A stretch of 64,000 nucleotides of DNA from Agaribacterium haliotis. Lineage in GTDB: Bacteria > Pseudomonadota > Gammaproteobacteria > Pseudomonadales > Cellvibrionaceae. The notes under the pieces were generated by a model. It saw only the letters and a list, made by a program, of their open reading frames with translations, had not been told where the DNA came from and did not search any database. Below, piece by piece: positions 53,367 through 62,442 of the stretch. Each line of letters starts with the position of its first letter. Positions within the stretch are counted from its first letter, which is position 1. Position numbers and translations under genes: made by a program. The stretch spans positions 1-64,000 of the forward strand of contig NZ_NKQJ01000006.1 of the NCBI RefSeq assembly GCF_002312815.1, given 5' to 3'.

Positions 53367-55085
53367 ATGATCAATATCGAAGCGGCCGTGAACAACAAGT
53401 TCCCGACCTTTGCCAATCAAAGCCCCATTATTCGCCGGCCGACGCTGGCGTTTTTACGCAAGCTGATTCGCGAAAGAGAAATTAATCAGTTCCTGCTCGA
53501 CCGGCCCGGTGTCACTGGCCTCGATTTTATTGACGAGATTTTTGAGTACTTCAATTTCAGCTACAGCGTCAATTTTGATCAGCGCCGCAATATTCCCGCA
53601 CTCGGCCGTGTTGTGATTATCGCCAACCACCCTATCGGCTCGCTCGACGGTCTCGCCCTGCTGCGTCTGATCAGCGAAATTCGCCCCGATGTGCGCATAC
53701 TCGCCAACGACATGCTCAGCAACTTCAGCGCGCTGAACGAGTTAATTATTCCGCTCGACAATATGGGTGGCAGCTCGGCGCGCAAAGCTTACAAAGAAAC
53801 GCTGAAGGCACTGAACAACGAAGAGGCCATTATTGTTTTCCCCGCCGGTGAAGTCAGCCGCGCTCACCCCAAGGGGGTTCGCGATGGCAAATGGCTACCC
53901 GGCTTTTTGAATTTTGCCCGCCGCGCCGATGCTCCGCTTTTGCCGATACGCGTGCACGCCCACAATTCCATGTTGTTCTACGGCGCTTCTATGCTGTTTA
54001 AACCGCTCGGCACCGCCTTGCTTGCGCGCGAAATGTTTAACAAGCAAAGTAATAGCATTCATTTTTCCGTCGGCGCACCGATACCCCGCAAAGCACTCGA
54101 CAGCAAAGCGCTGAACGATCGCACCTTAGTTAAGCGCCTGCGCGCCCACTTATACCGCCTGGGTAAAAAACGCCACAATCCGGTTTTTGAAACCGAAACA
54201 ACCATCGCTCACCCCCAAGATAGAAAAGCCCTGCAGGCCGAACTCAAACAAAATGAGCTGATCGGTGAAACCCGCGACGGCAACCGTATCTATCTTGCAC
54301 GCTGCAACAAAGACAGCACCTTGTTAAAAGAGATAGGCCGCCTGCGCGAACTCGCCTTTCGCAAAGTTGGCGAAGGCACCGGCCGCAGCGCCGATACCGA
54401 TAGCTTTGATGAGCACTACTTGCACCTTGTACTCTGGGATCACGAAAACCTGGAAATAGCCGGCGCCTACCGGCTCGGCGAAGGTAAAAAAATACTTGAA
54501 GAAAAAGGCCTGGAGGGTTTTTACACGGCCTCGCTCTACCACTATGCCGATGAGTTTTCGGCCTACATCGAGCAGGGCATAGAACTGGGCCGCAGTTTTG
54601 TAAACCCCAAATACTGGGGCAAAGCCAGCCTCGACTACCTGTGGCAAGGCATCGGTGCTTATCTCGCGCGCAGCCCAAATGTGCGCTACTTAGTCGGCCC
54701 GGTCAGCATGAGCGCAGACTACCCCAAAGCGCTTATGGATACCCTGGCCTTTTTTTACCAGCGCTACCACGCTGCGAACTTGCCCCTCGCCAAAGCTCAG
54801 CAGCCGTATAACATAGACAGCCAGACTCGAGTAAAACTTGAAGCCGAATTTGCCGCTCTCGATAGAGAGCAGGCTTTTGAATTTATGCAAAGTCGCTTCA
54901 GCGAATTTGAACTAAAACTGCCGGTGCTGTTTAAACAGTACAGCGCTCTATTTGAGGAGGGCGGTTTTCAGGCCTTGGTATTTAGTGTCGACCCTGATTT
55001 TGGCGATTGCCTGGACGGCTTGTGTATGTGCGATATAAGTAAGTTAAAAGCCAATAAAGCCAAGCGCTATCTCGGTACTCATTAA
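53367..55085 (+). CDS. olsF: Bifunctional acyltransferase, OlsF-like (ornithine lipid synthase)
   Basis: 572 residues. The N-terminal PlsC-type O-acyltransferase half (about 70-285) has ANHPIGSLDGLAL, the catalytic His-Asp pair, and the acceptor motif VFPAGEVSR. The C-terminal GNAT-like half (about 300-530; ARCNKDSTLLKEIGRLRELAF, DEHYLHLVLWD) resembles OlsB-type N-acyltransferases. Together this is the two-domain order of OlsF, which builds ornithine lipid from ornithine. The Pho box array just upstream fits the known induction of phosphorus-free lipids under phosphate limitation. A haemolysin/lysophospholipid acyltransferase label is the alternative. Confidence 0.75.
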   Translation: MINIEAAVNNKFPTFANQSPIIRRPTLAFLRKLIREREINQFLLDRPGVTGLDFIDEIFEYFNFSYSVNFDQRRNIPALGRVVIIANHPIGSLDGLALLRLISEIRPDVRILANDMLSNFSALNELIIPLDNMGGSSARKAYKETLKALNNEEAIIVFPAGEVSRAHPKGVRDGKWLPGFLNFARRADAPLLPIRVHAHNSMLFYGASMLFKPLGTALLAREMFNKQSNSIHFSVGAPIPRKALDSKALNDRTLVKRLRAHLYRLGKKRHNPVFETETTIAHPQDRKALQAELKQNELIGETRDGNRIYLARCNKDSTLLKEIGRLRELAFRKVGEGTGRSADTDSFDEHYLHLVLWDHENLEIAGAYRLGEGKKILEEKGLEGFYTASLYHYADEFSAYIEQGIELGRSFVNPKYWGKASLDYLWQGIGAYLARSPNVRYLVGPVSMSADYPKALMDTLAFFYQRYHAANLPLAKAQQPYNIDSQTRVKLEAEFAALDREQAFEFMQSRFSEFELKLPVLFKQYSALFEEGGFQALVFSVDPDFGDCLDGLCMCDISKLKANKAKRYLGTH

Positions 55086-55090
55086 AACCT

Positions 55091-55135
55091 GACAAACAAC
55101 AGGCGCTCACAAAACACTGGCGCTTGTTGTTTGTC
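55091..55135. terminator. Terminator between olsF and the TraF-family gene
   Basis: GACAAACAACA-GGCGC pairs with GCGC-TTGTTGTTTGTC, an 11-base outer stem plus four GC pairs, between convergent genes. Confidence 0.7.
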
Positions 55136-55219
55136 TAAATATTTACGAGCGTTTATTTGCAAAGGCCCCAAAAAAGCATTCGCCAGCTAAAAAATCGACT
55201 TTCAGTAGGCCCCACTAAT

Positions 55220-56719
55220 TTAAATAGCGAGTTTAAAACCAAGCCGCAGGGCAACACTGCGAGGCACGTTTGTATCTTCAATCTCAACCGTTTCCATGGC
55301 ACTGCTCAGGTCCAGGCTGACAACGTCAAAGAACAGCGCACCAAGGCTGACAGCATTTAACTCACTGCCGGCAAAATTCTGGCGATAACCCAAGCTAAAC
55401 GACGGGATCCAGCGGCTGGGCGCATTGTACATAGCACTGACATGCAGCCACTGGTTCTCTTGATACATAGGGTCGACCGTTTCATTCAGATCCATCGATA
55501 AGTTGGCAACCCAGCGCTTATTGGCGGTAAATACTGACGCGTCGGCGCGAAACTGGCGATCGAGTTGAAATTCAAGTTCGCGCTGCAGGCGTCGCTGTAC
55601 ACTTGCGTTACTGATATCTCCGGTGCTGCGCTCGGCAAAATCAAAACTCGCTTCGTGTAAATTTTTGATTTCACCACCTACTTGGTAGTGCTTGGTCGCC
55701 CAGATAATTCCTAGATCCGCCGTAACACCGCTTTTGTATTCAAACTCGGCGTTGCGAATATCTTCAAACAGACTTTCGGCATCGGTAATATCGCCGATGC
55801 GTGTCGCAAAACTCGAGCGCCCGACATAAAGCAGCGCCGGTTCAACACCGAAATATAAATTACCGCTGTCAAAATCACCGAGTTCGCGTGAATAAGCGAA
55901 GCGAAACTCGGTTAAATTCATACTTTTGGTTAACAGCGTGCTGTCATTGCTAAAACTTGTTGATAGCAGTTGCTCGCCCTGAGGGTCGACCGATAACAAT
56001 AAACCACTGCTTAACTGAAATGTCTGCGCTGGTGAGTCTTCATTGAGCGCCAACAACGAATCCAGTGCCGCGCGCGCCTGCTCTTTATCGAAGTTCAAGG
56101 CCTCGGGAATGCCAACCGCTGACGACTGGCTTTGAGAGCTCAGCTTAAACGCCAAGGTGCCGCCGAAAACATCGCGATTTATTAACAGTGGAATATCAAA
56201 ACCGTAATCGGCGGTAGCGTAAGCCTGTGCGCCGACAAGGCCAATCAAACCGCCTACAATCGCCGCTTCGCGAGCGACATAATCTAAGGTTGCCTCTAGG
56301 TCGGGATTGTTGATATCAAATTCCGGAGGCAGATTAATATCGCCGGGAAAGCCGCCGCCACCGTTGCCGCCATTACCTCCGTCACCACCATTGCCGCCAT
56401 CGCCACCACTGCCGCCGCCATCACCACTGTCACCGTTTAAACGATTGGCCAGGCCGTCGATATATTCAAACAGTTTATCGATGTTTCCATACTCCAGCCC
56501 CGCTTCCATATTAAAGGCGGTATGTACATATGCAGAGGAACGAGTGCTATCGCGATGGTAGGCGCCACTGGCAGGGTTATACAAACTGCTAACCCCGGCC
56601 TGCTTGTTGTAGACAGGCCCAACGGTCGAGCGCAATCCGGTTTCGAGTGGAGCGGCATAAAGTGATGCAGAACTTAAGGTAACAGCGCCGATAACTGCGG
56701 CGGATAAGAGTTTACGCAT
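55220..56719 (-). CDS. TraF-family outer-membrane beta-barrel protein
   Basis: 499 residues. Signal peptide (ASLYA/AP near 22). The conserved N-terminal block (VGPVYNKQAGVSSLYNPAS) and later strands (YFGVEPALLYVG, HVSAMYNAPSRWIPSF) match the TraF_2/PF13729 family, annotated as conjugal transfer but often chromosomal and barrel-like. A Gly/Asp/Asn-rich insert (about 96-125, GGNGG and GGDGG units) is unusual. No other conjugation gene lies near. Five 14-bp tandem repeats lie upstream. Confidence 0.75.
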   Translation of the reverse strand: MRKLLSAAVIGAVTLSSASLYAAPLETGLRSTVGPVYNKQAGVSSLYNPASGAYHRDSTRSSAYVHTAFNMEAGLEYGNIDKLFEYIDGLANRLNGDSGDGGGSGGDGGNGGDGGNGGNGGGGFPGDINLPPEFDINNPDLEATLDYVAREAAIVGGLIGLVGAQAYATADYGFDIPLLINRDVFGGTLAFKLSSQSQSSAVGIPEALNFDKEQARAALDSLLALNEDSPAQTFQLSSGLLLSVDPQGEQLLSTSFSNDSTLLTKSMNLTEFRFAYSRELGDFDSGNLYFGVEPALLYVGRSSFATRIGDITDAESLFEDIRNAEFEYKSGVTADLGIIWATKHYQVGGEIKNLHEASFDFAERSTGDISNASVQRRLQRELEFQLDRQFRADASVFTANKRWVANLSMDLNETVDPMYQENQWLHVSAMYNAPSRWIPSFSLGYRQNFAGSELNAVSLGALFFDVVSLDLSSAMETVEIEDTNVPRSVALRLGFKLAI

Positions 56720-56776
56720 GGGTGACTCGTTAATTGTTATATTCAGAGTGCGACTAAAATAGCGGGCTAAATAATG

Positions 56777-56846
56777 TAACTACAATTATGCAGCTACAAT
56801 AATTCAACTACGATAGCGCAACTACGATAGTGCAACTACAAAAAGC
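56777..56846. repeat. Five tandem 14-bp repeats upstream of traF-like gene
   Basis: Units TAACTACAATTATG, CAGCTACAATAATT, CAACTACGATAGCG, CAACTACGATAGTG and CAACTACAAAAAGC follow without gaps, ending 80 bp from metR and starting 58 bp from the TraF start. Confidence 0.85.
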
Positions 56847-56925
56847 AGTGCGAAATAAGGCTGTAACTCAAATAACTGTTGCTATTGTAGTCAGTCCACT
56901 TTGCTAAATAAATATACAGAAAAAA

Positions 56926-57810
56926 TTATTCTGTTTTTTTGGCCAGCGCCAGCAGCGCCTGTACATGCGCTTGTTGCTGTTCGCCACAGCGAAAGCCCAG
57001 ATAAATATTTTTATCGATACCGTACTGCCCCAGGCTCAGCGCTTTAATGTTCAAGCTCTGCGAAAATTCATCCGCCAGCCAGCGCGGCAACGCGGCAACA
57101 CCGCGACCGGCAGCAACCAGTTGCATCATAATCTCTGTCGCTTCGACATGCTTGTGCTGGCGCGGACTAATACCCGCCGGCACCAATAAGCGAGAGAAGA
57201 TATCCAGACGGCTGCTTTCAACGGGGTAAGAAAATAAACACTGATCGGCCAGCTGCTCGGCTTCAACAAAGTCGCACTCTGCCAGTTCGTGCTCTTTGGC
57301 GACAACCAGTACCTGCTCATATGCAAATACAGGTTCGTAAACAATGCCTTCTTTGCGCAGGGGGTCGGGCGTTACCAACATATCAATTTCATAATTAAAC
57401 AGCGCCGCCAAGCCGCCAAACTGAAAGCGCTGGCGCACATCAACGTCGACCTCAGCCCACGACTGTAAATACACTTCGAGCACCCGCAGCAACCAGCGGT
57501 AACAGGGGTGACATTCCATGCCGATGCGCAGCAGCGCTTTTTGCCCAGCCGCATAGCGCAACAGACTTGCATCGAGCTGTTCAAGCTGGGGCAACAGGCG
57601 TTTTGCTGAGCGCAACACGTGTTCGCCGGCCTGAGTAAAGCGCAGGCTTCGCCCCTGTTTTTGCCAGAGCGCTGCGCCAAACTGTTGCTCAAGTTTTTTT
57701 ATGCTGTGACTCAGCGCGCTTTGGGTTAAGCACAGCTTATCGGCGGCCGCCGTCAGTGAGCCGCAGCGCTCCAGCTCCGTCATGATCTGCAGGTGAATTC
57801 TTTCAATCAC
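56926..57810 (-). CDS. metR: LysR-type regulator of methionine synthesis
   Basis: 294 residues from a GTG at 57810. The LysR helix-turn-helix lies at about 18-38 (GSLTAAADKLCLTQSALSHSI, in parts), followed by LEQQFGAALWQKQGRSL. The effector domain (about 90-290) has PVESSRLDIF and VAAGRGVAALPRW. The divergent neighbour is metE and a MetR box lies 6 bp beyond its start, so MetR is the natural call; homocysteine would be the co-effector. It probably represses itself and activates metE. Confidence 0.9.
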   Translation of the reverse strand: MIERIHLQIMTELERCGSLTAAADKLCLTQSALSHSIKKLEQQFGAALWQKQGRSLRFTQAGEHVLRSAKRLLPQLEQLDASLLRYAAGQKALLRIGMECHPCYRWLLRVLEVYLQSWAEVDVDVRQRFQFGGLAALFNYEIDMLVTPDPLRKEGIVYEPVFAYEQVLVVAKEHELAECDFVEAEQLADQCLFSYPVESSRLDIFSRLLVPAGISPRQHKHVEATEIMMQLVAAGRGVAALPRWLADEFSQSLNIKALSLGQYGIDKNIYLGFRCGEQQQAHVQALLALAKKTE

Positions 57811-57815
57811 ATCAA

Positions 57816-57828
57816 TGAACCATATTCA
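57816..57828. promoter_or_regulatory. MetR box
   Basis: TGAACCATATTCA matches TGAA-N5-TTCA, between the divergent metR and metE promoters. Confidence 0.75.
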
Positions 57829-57952
57829 TAGGATCTTGAATTTTAACCATTTTTATTCAACAAAAACCAGCACTAGACTGCGTAGCAACAAAAATCAGCG
57901 GTAAAACACTGACAAAAACAGCCCGTGGCCTATTAACAACAAAGGAATAATT

Positions 57953-60292
57953 ATGGCACTGACCCACAACTTAGGTTTTCCTCGCATCGGCGCCAAGCGC
58001 GAACTGAAATTTGCCCAGGAAGCGTATTGGCGCGAAGAGATAAACGAAGCGCAGCTGCGCGAGCGCGCCAAAAATTTGAGACAGCAAAACTGGCAGGCTC
58101 AAGCGCAGCTGGACTTTATTCCGCTTGGCGACTTTTCCTATTACGATCAGGTACTGGATATGAGCGCACTGCTCGGCAACTTGCCGCAGCGCGCCTGCCG
58201 TTCAGCCAGCGCCTTGGACAACTATTTCCGCAGTGCCCGCGGACAAAGTGCGGGCGACAACAACAAGCTCAGCTGTGAAGCTGGCGCCTTAAAAAAATGG
58301 TTCGATACAAATTATCACTACATCGTGCCCGAGTTCAGCCAGCACAGCGAATTTGAACTACACAGCTCGGAATTGCTGTCACAACTGACTGAAGCTAAAT
58401 CCCTGGGGCAAATAGCTAAATTCAAGCCGGTCATTATCGGCCCGCTAACGTATTTGTACCTAGGCCAAAGCAGCGACAACAGCGACAAACTCGCCCTGCT
58501 TGAGCGCCTGCTACCGGTTTATCAGCAATTGCTGCAACAGCTGTTTGACGCCGGTGTTCAGTGGCTGCAAATCGACGAGCCGATACTGTGCTTAGACTTA
58601 GACAAGCGCTGGCAGCAGGCCTTTGAACACAGCTATCAGCAACTTAAAGACAGCGCTATCAATATTCTTCTTGCCAGCTACTTTGGCGAACTTCAAGACA
58701 ACCTCCAGTTAAGCCTTGATTTACCCGTTGCCGGCCTGCACCTCGATGCCGTACGCGCCGACAAAGAGCTCGATAAAGTTATCGATTGCCTGCCTGCGCA
58801 CAAAGTGCTTTCGCTGGGCGTCATTGATGGGCGCAATATTTGGAAAAGCGATTTAAACAAACTACTTGATAAACTTGAGCCGATAGCGCTCAAACTTAAA
58901 GAGCGTCTATGGCTGGCGCCGTCGTGCTCGCTCTTGCATGTGCCTGTCGACCTTAACAGCGAAACCAACTTAGACGCCGAGATAAAAAACTGGCTGGCAT
59001 TTGCCCAACAAAAACTTGAAGAGCTGCAGCTGTTGGCACAGGCGCTCAACTGCGGCCGCCAAAGTGTCGCAGAAGAACTTGAGCAAAACCGCCTCGCGCT
59101 CAGCCAGCGCCACAACAGCACCCGCGTTCACAACAAGCAAGTACAAGACCGGCTCGATGCACTTAAGCCAAGTATTGAGGCGCGCCAATCCGTATTTGCT
59201 GAGCGCAACAAAATCCAGCGGCAACAATTAAATTTACCGCCGCTGCCAACCACAACCATCGGCTCCTTCCCGCAGACAGCTGAAATCCGCCAAAAACGGC
59301 GCGCATTTAAAGCCGGCAAACTCAGTGCCAACGACTACGAAAGCTGGATAAAAAAAGAAATCGCCTTTGCGATAAAAACACAAGAACAGCTCGGCCTGGA
59401 CGTATTAGTGCACGGCGAGGCCGAGCGCAACGACATGGTTGAATACTTTGGCGAACAACTTAACGGAATTGCATTTAGTGACTACGGCTGGGTGCAGAGC
59501 TATGGCTCGCGCTGTGTTAAACCGCCGATTATTTACGGCGATGTCAGCCGCCCCCAGGCGATGACAGTAAAGTGGGCACACTACGCGCAAAGCCTTAGCT
59601 GCAAGCCTGTAAAAGGCATGCTTACCGGGCCTGTGACCATTTTAAATTGGTCTTTTGTTCGCGACGACCAAGCTCGCGCAAGCACTTGTAAACAGCTAGC
59701 CCTTGCCATACGCGACGAAGTACTGGAGCTGGAACAAGCCGGTATTAAAATTATTCAGGTGGATGAAGCCGCGCTGCGCGAAGGCCTACCGCTGCGCAAA
59801 AGTCAGTGGCAAGACTACCTACACTGGGCAGTCGCAAGCTTTCGCATCTGTGCAAACGGCGTCAAAGATGAAACTCAAATACACACGCATATGTGTTATT
59901 CGAATTTTAATGACATTATCCAAAGCATTGCCGCAATGGATGCCGATGTCATCACCATCGAGACCTCGCGCTCAAAAATGCGCTTGCTCGCCGCGTTTGA
60001 AGACTTTAATTACCCAAATGAAATTGGCCCCGGAGTCTACGATATTCACTCACCCAATATACCGACAGAAAACCAGATCGTAGAGCTAATCAACAAAGCG
60101 GCAAGCAATATTGATATCGACAGGCTCTGGGTCAACCCGGACTGCGGCCTGAAAACCCGCCAGTGGCCAGAAGTCCTTGCCGCACTTAGCACGATGGTCA
60201 GCGCCGCGGCCAAACTTCGCCAGCAGTTATTGCCCAAGCAGCAAAAATCAAGCGGGCAAGAAACACAAGAGAAAGAGCAGGCGCTAGTCTAG
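57953..60292 (+). CDS. metE: Cobalamin-independent methionine synthase
   Basis: 779 residues, full length, with AGGAAT before the ATG. It starts [19 protein letters not shown] and has the family's [16 protein letters not shown], the second-domain start [27 protein letters not shown], and the zinc ligands in HTHMCYSNF and PDCGLKTR. It transfers a methyl group from methyltetrahydropteroyl-glutamate to homocysteine. It is divergent from metR and shares the MetR box. Confidence 0.97.
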   Translation: MALTHNLGFPRIGAKRELKFAQEAYWREEINEAQLRERAKNLRQQNWQAQAQLDFIPLGDFSYYDQVLDMSALLGNLPQRACRSASALDNYFRSARGQSAGDNNKLSCEAGALKKWFDTNYHYIVPEFSQHSEFELHSSELLSQLTEAKSLGQIAKFKPVIIGPLTYLYLGQSSDNSDKLALLERLLPVYQQLLQQLFDAGVQWLQIDEPILCLDLDKRWQQAFEHSYQQLKDSAINILLASYFGELQDNLQLSLDLPVAGLHLDAVRADKELDKVIDCLPAHKVLSLGVIDGRNIWKSDLNKLLDKLEPIALKLKERLWLAPSCSLLHVPVDLNSETNLDAEIKNWLAFAQQKLEELQLLAQALNCGRQSVAEELEQNRLALSQRHNSTRVHNKQVQDRLDALKPSIEARQSVFAERNKIQRQQLNLPPLPTTTIGSFPQTAEIRQKRRAFKAGKLSANDYESWIKKEIAFAIKTQEQLGLDVLVHGEAERNDMVEYFGEQLNGIAFSDYGWVQSYGSRCVKPPIIYGDVSRPQAMTVKWAHYAQSLSCKPVKGMLTGPVTILNWSFVRDDQARASTCKQLALAIRDEVLELEQAGIKIIQVDEAALREGLPLRKSQWQDYLHWAVASFRICANGVKDETQIHTHMCYSNFNDIIQSIAAMDADVITIETSRSKMRLLAAFEDFNYPNEIGPGVYDIHSPNIPTENQIVELINKAASNIDIDRLWVNPDCGLKTRQWPEVLAALSTMVSAAAKLRQQLLPKQQKSSGQETQEKEQALV

Positions 60293-60307
60293 CCTGAAAA
60301 AACCGAA

Positions 60308-60345
60308 CTAATTGACAAGCAAAAAAAGGCGCGCCACAGACAGGG
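60308..60345 (-). terminator. Terminator of the smr-ppnN transcript
   Basis: On the minus strand a short GC stem (GCGCG/CGCGC) just after the Smr stop is followed by seven T at 60327-60321. Confidence 0.5.
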
Positions 60346-60349
60346 GCTG

Positions 60350-60949
60350 TTAGCCGCGCGGCGCGTTTTTGATTTTTTCCCGGTTCTGCTGTTTTTTCTT
60401 TTCGCTCTTTTTTAACAGCACGTAAGTTGCCCCGTAACTGCCGTGGTGTTTCTGTGCGGTATGAAAGGCGAGCACTTCGTCTATCTGCGGTAACCAGTGC
60501 GCCACGCAGCTTTTTAGCAGAGCCGGTTTTTCCCTAAGTTCACCCTTGCCATGGGTTACCAGTGCTGTGCGCACGTCGTTGTCGAGGCAATCTTGCACAA
60601 AGCGATACAGTCTGCGCCGCGCTTCTTCAACCGTCATACGGTGTAAATCCAGAGTCGCATCAATGTTGTATTTGCCCAAGCGCAAGTTTTTGTAGACCCC
60701 ATGCTGCACGCCGGGGCGCTGAAAGGCGAGCAAGTCCAGCGGCTTGAGCATGGGGATTTCAGTGTCAGCCAAAGGGTCCGTCGCTTCACCGCTGTCGCCA
60801 AAACTTATTGCCCGCTGCTGCTTGTGTTGAATACTTTTTTGATCGTCTTTTTTGTGCCCAAGCTGGTGACGCTTATCACTATTTAAAGGCTCGATTTCTT
60901 TGGCGTCATCGCCGAGCAAGGACAAAAAATCGTTGTCTGTATCACTCAT
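60350..60949 (-). CDS. Smr-domain protein (SmrA/YdaL type)
   Basis: 199 residues. An N-terminal charged region (about 1-90) contains a DPLADTEIPMLKP segment. The Smr domain (about 93-180) begins LDLHRMTVEEARRRL and contains THGKGELREKPALLKSCV and AQKHHGSYGATYVLLKK, the TGxG-like and GAT/V motifs of the SmrA/MutS2 C-terminal nuclease fold. It starts seven bases after the end of ppnN, so the two form an operon. A structure-specific endonuclease role is the family view; biological targets are unclear. Confidence 0.85.
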   Translation of the reverse strand: MSDTDNDFLSLLGDDAKEIEPLNSDKRHQLGHKKDDQKSIQHKQQRAISFGDSGEATDPLADTEIPMLKPLDLLAFQRPGVQHGVYKNLRLGKYNIDATLDLHRMTVEEARRRLYRFVQDCLDNDVRTALVTHGKGELREKPALLKSCVAHWLPQIDEVLAFHTAQKHHGSYGATYVLLKKSEKKKQQNREKIKNAPRG

Positions 60950-60956
60950 ATACGCT

Positions 60957-62318
60957 CTAGACCAACTTGTAACACGGTACGTAGTCGCTGGTTGGGATTT
61001 TCATACGTTTTTGTTTAACAAAACTTTCAAGCAGCGCCGACAGTGGTTTCATAATCTCATCGTCACCACTTAATTCATAGGGGCCTTTTTCAGCGATGGC
61101 TTGAATGCCGTGCTCTTTAACATTGCCATCGACGATGCCGCTAAAGGCCTTGCGTAAATTCACCGCCAATTCATAGGCGCTTTGATCTTTGTGTAAATTC
61201 AACGCGGCCATATTGTCATGGGTTGGAACAAACGGCTGCTGTACATCTTCAGCGGTATCGAGCACCCAGTTAAAATAATAAGCATCGTGGGTCGAGCGCC
61301 GGAAGTTTTTCACCGAGTGCAGCTGCTCTTTCATATGGCGTGCAACGGCGACCGGATCGTCAATAATAATTTTGTAGCGCTTCTGGGCATCGGGCCCCAG
61401 TGTCGAAGCGATAAACTGATCAATCTGTTTAAAGTACTCTTCAGATTCGGCAGGCCCGGTAAAGACCAGCGGGAAAGGCACAGCATTATTTTTGGGGTTA
61501 AGCAGTAACGATAAAATATAGAGAATTTCTTCGGCCGTACCAACGCCGCCGGGAAATACAACAATGCCGTGCCCGACACGCACAAACGCTTCAAGGCGCT
61601 TTTCGATGTCCGGCATAATAATAAGTTTGTTGACGATGGGGTTCGGCGACTCGGCGGCGATAATGCCAGGTTCAGTAATACCAATATAGCGCCCGTCCCA
61701 GCGCTGCTTCGCGTGGGCAATGGTTGCGCCTTTCATCGGCCCTTTCATCGCCCCCGGGCCGCAACCGGTACAGATATCCATTGATCTCAGGCCGAGTTCG
61801 TAACCAACTTCTTTGCTGTAATCGTATTCGACCGGGCCTATGCTGTGGCCGCCCCAGCACACAACAACATTAGGGCTTTTATCGGTTGCCAGTAAACCTG
61901 CGTTGCGCAGAATATGAAACACCCCATTGGTAATACCTGCGGAGCTTGAAAAATCAAAATCGCGATTTTCTTTGAGCTCGTTGTTAATATAAACAATATC
62001 GCGCAGCACGCTGTACAGGTGCTCTTGAATACCGGCAATCATATCGCCATCTACAAATGCGCAGGCCGGCGCATTTTCGACATCGAGCTTGACGCCGCGC
62101 TCTTGGGCCACAACACGGATAGCAAAATCCTTGTGCGCATCCAAAACCTCTTTGGTGCTATCGGTCTGTGAACCGGTATTTAGCACCGCAAGCGCGCAGC
62201 GGCGAAAAATATCGTAGAGCTCACTGCTATTGGCTTCGGCAAGGCGGGCAACTTCAATTTGAGATAATACTTCGAGGGCTTTTTGCGGTATGACTCGGGC
62301 GCTGATACGGTCTGACAA
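60957..62318 (-). CDS. ppnN: Pyrimidine/purine nucleotide 5'-monophosphate nucleosidase
   Basis: 453 residues from a TTG at 62318 with AAGGAGAG upstream. Long YgdH/PpnN form with N- and C-terminal domains around a LOG-like (Rossmann) core: CWGGHSIGPVEYDYSKEVGYELG, CTGCGPGAMKGPMKG and VVFPGGVGTAEEIL carry the Gly-rich motifs (in parts, about 155-295). It splits nucleoside monophosphates into base and ribose-5-phosphate; E. coli PpnN is bound and activated by (p)ppGpp. Operon with the Smr gene. Confidence 0.9.
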   Translation of the reverse strand: MSDRISARVIPQKALEVLSQIEVARLAEANSSELYDIFRRCALAVLNTGSQTDSTKEVLDAHKDFAIRVVAQERGVKLDVENAPACAFVDGDMIAGIQEHLYSVLRDIVYINNELKENRDFDFSSSAGITNGVFHILRNAGLLATDKSPNVVVCWGGHSIGPVEYDYSKEVGYELGLRSMDICTGCGPGAMKGPMKGATIAHAKQRWDGRYIGITEPGIIAAESPNPIVNKLIIMPDIEKRLEAFVRVGHGIVVFPGGVGTAEEILYILSLLLNPKNNAVPFPLVFTGPAESEEYFKQIDQFIASTLGPDAQKRYKIIIDDPVAVARHMKEQLHSVKNFRRSTHDAYYFNWVLDTAEDVQQPFVPTHDNMAALNLHKDQSAYELAVNLRKAFSGIVDGNVKEHGIQAIAEKGPYELSGDDEIMKPLSALLESFVKQKRMKIPTSDYVPCYKLV

Positions 62319-62412
62319 AGCGCTCTCCTTTTATTTGAGTACTTAATCAGAGTTTACGTCAAAGTTCGCAGCCGAGGTAGTTTGATTGATGAGCCGCACA
62401 ACAACAGGGCCC

Positions 62413-62437
62413 AGCCCGCCTGGATAACAAGCGGGCT
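62413..62437 (-). terminator. Hairpin after acsA
   Basis: AGCCCGC and GCGGGCT pair across 11 bases, six bases beyond the acsA stop on the minus strand. There is no T run. Confidence 0.45.
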
Positions 62438-62442
62438 CAAGC

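Noticed and set aside
55220-56719. Conjugation or plasmid region because of the TraF label
   Set aside because: The family is often chromosomal, and no relaxase, pilus or mating gene lies nearby.
56777-56846. CRISPR array
   Set aside because: Units are 14 bp without spacers and no cas gene is present.
57840-57952. Riboswitch in the metE leader
   Set aside because: The leader is short and shows no conserved cobalamin or SAM motif; the MetR box explains control.
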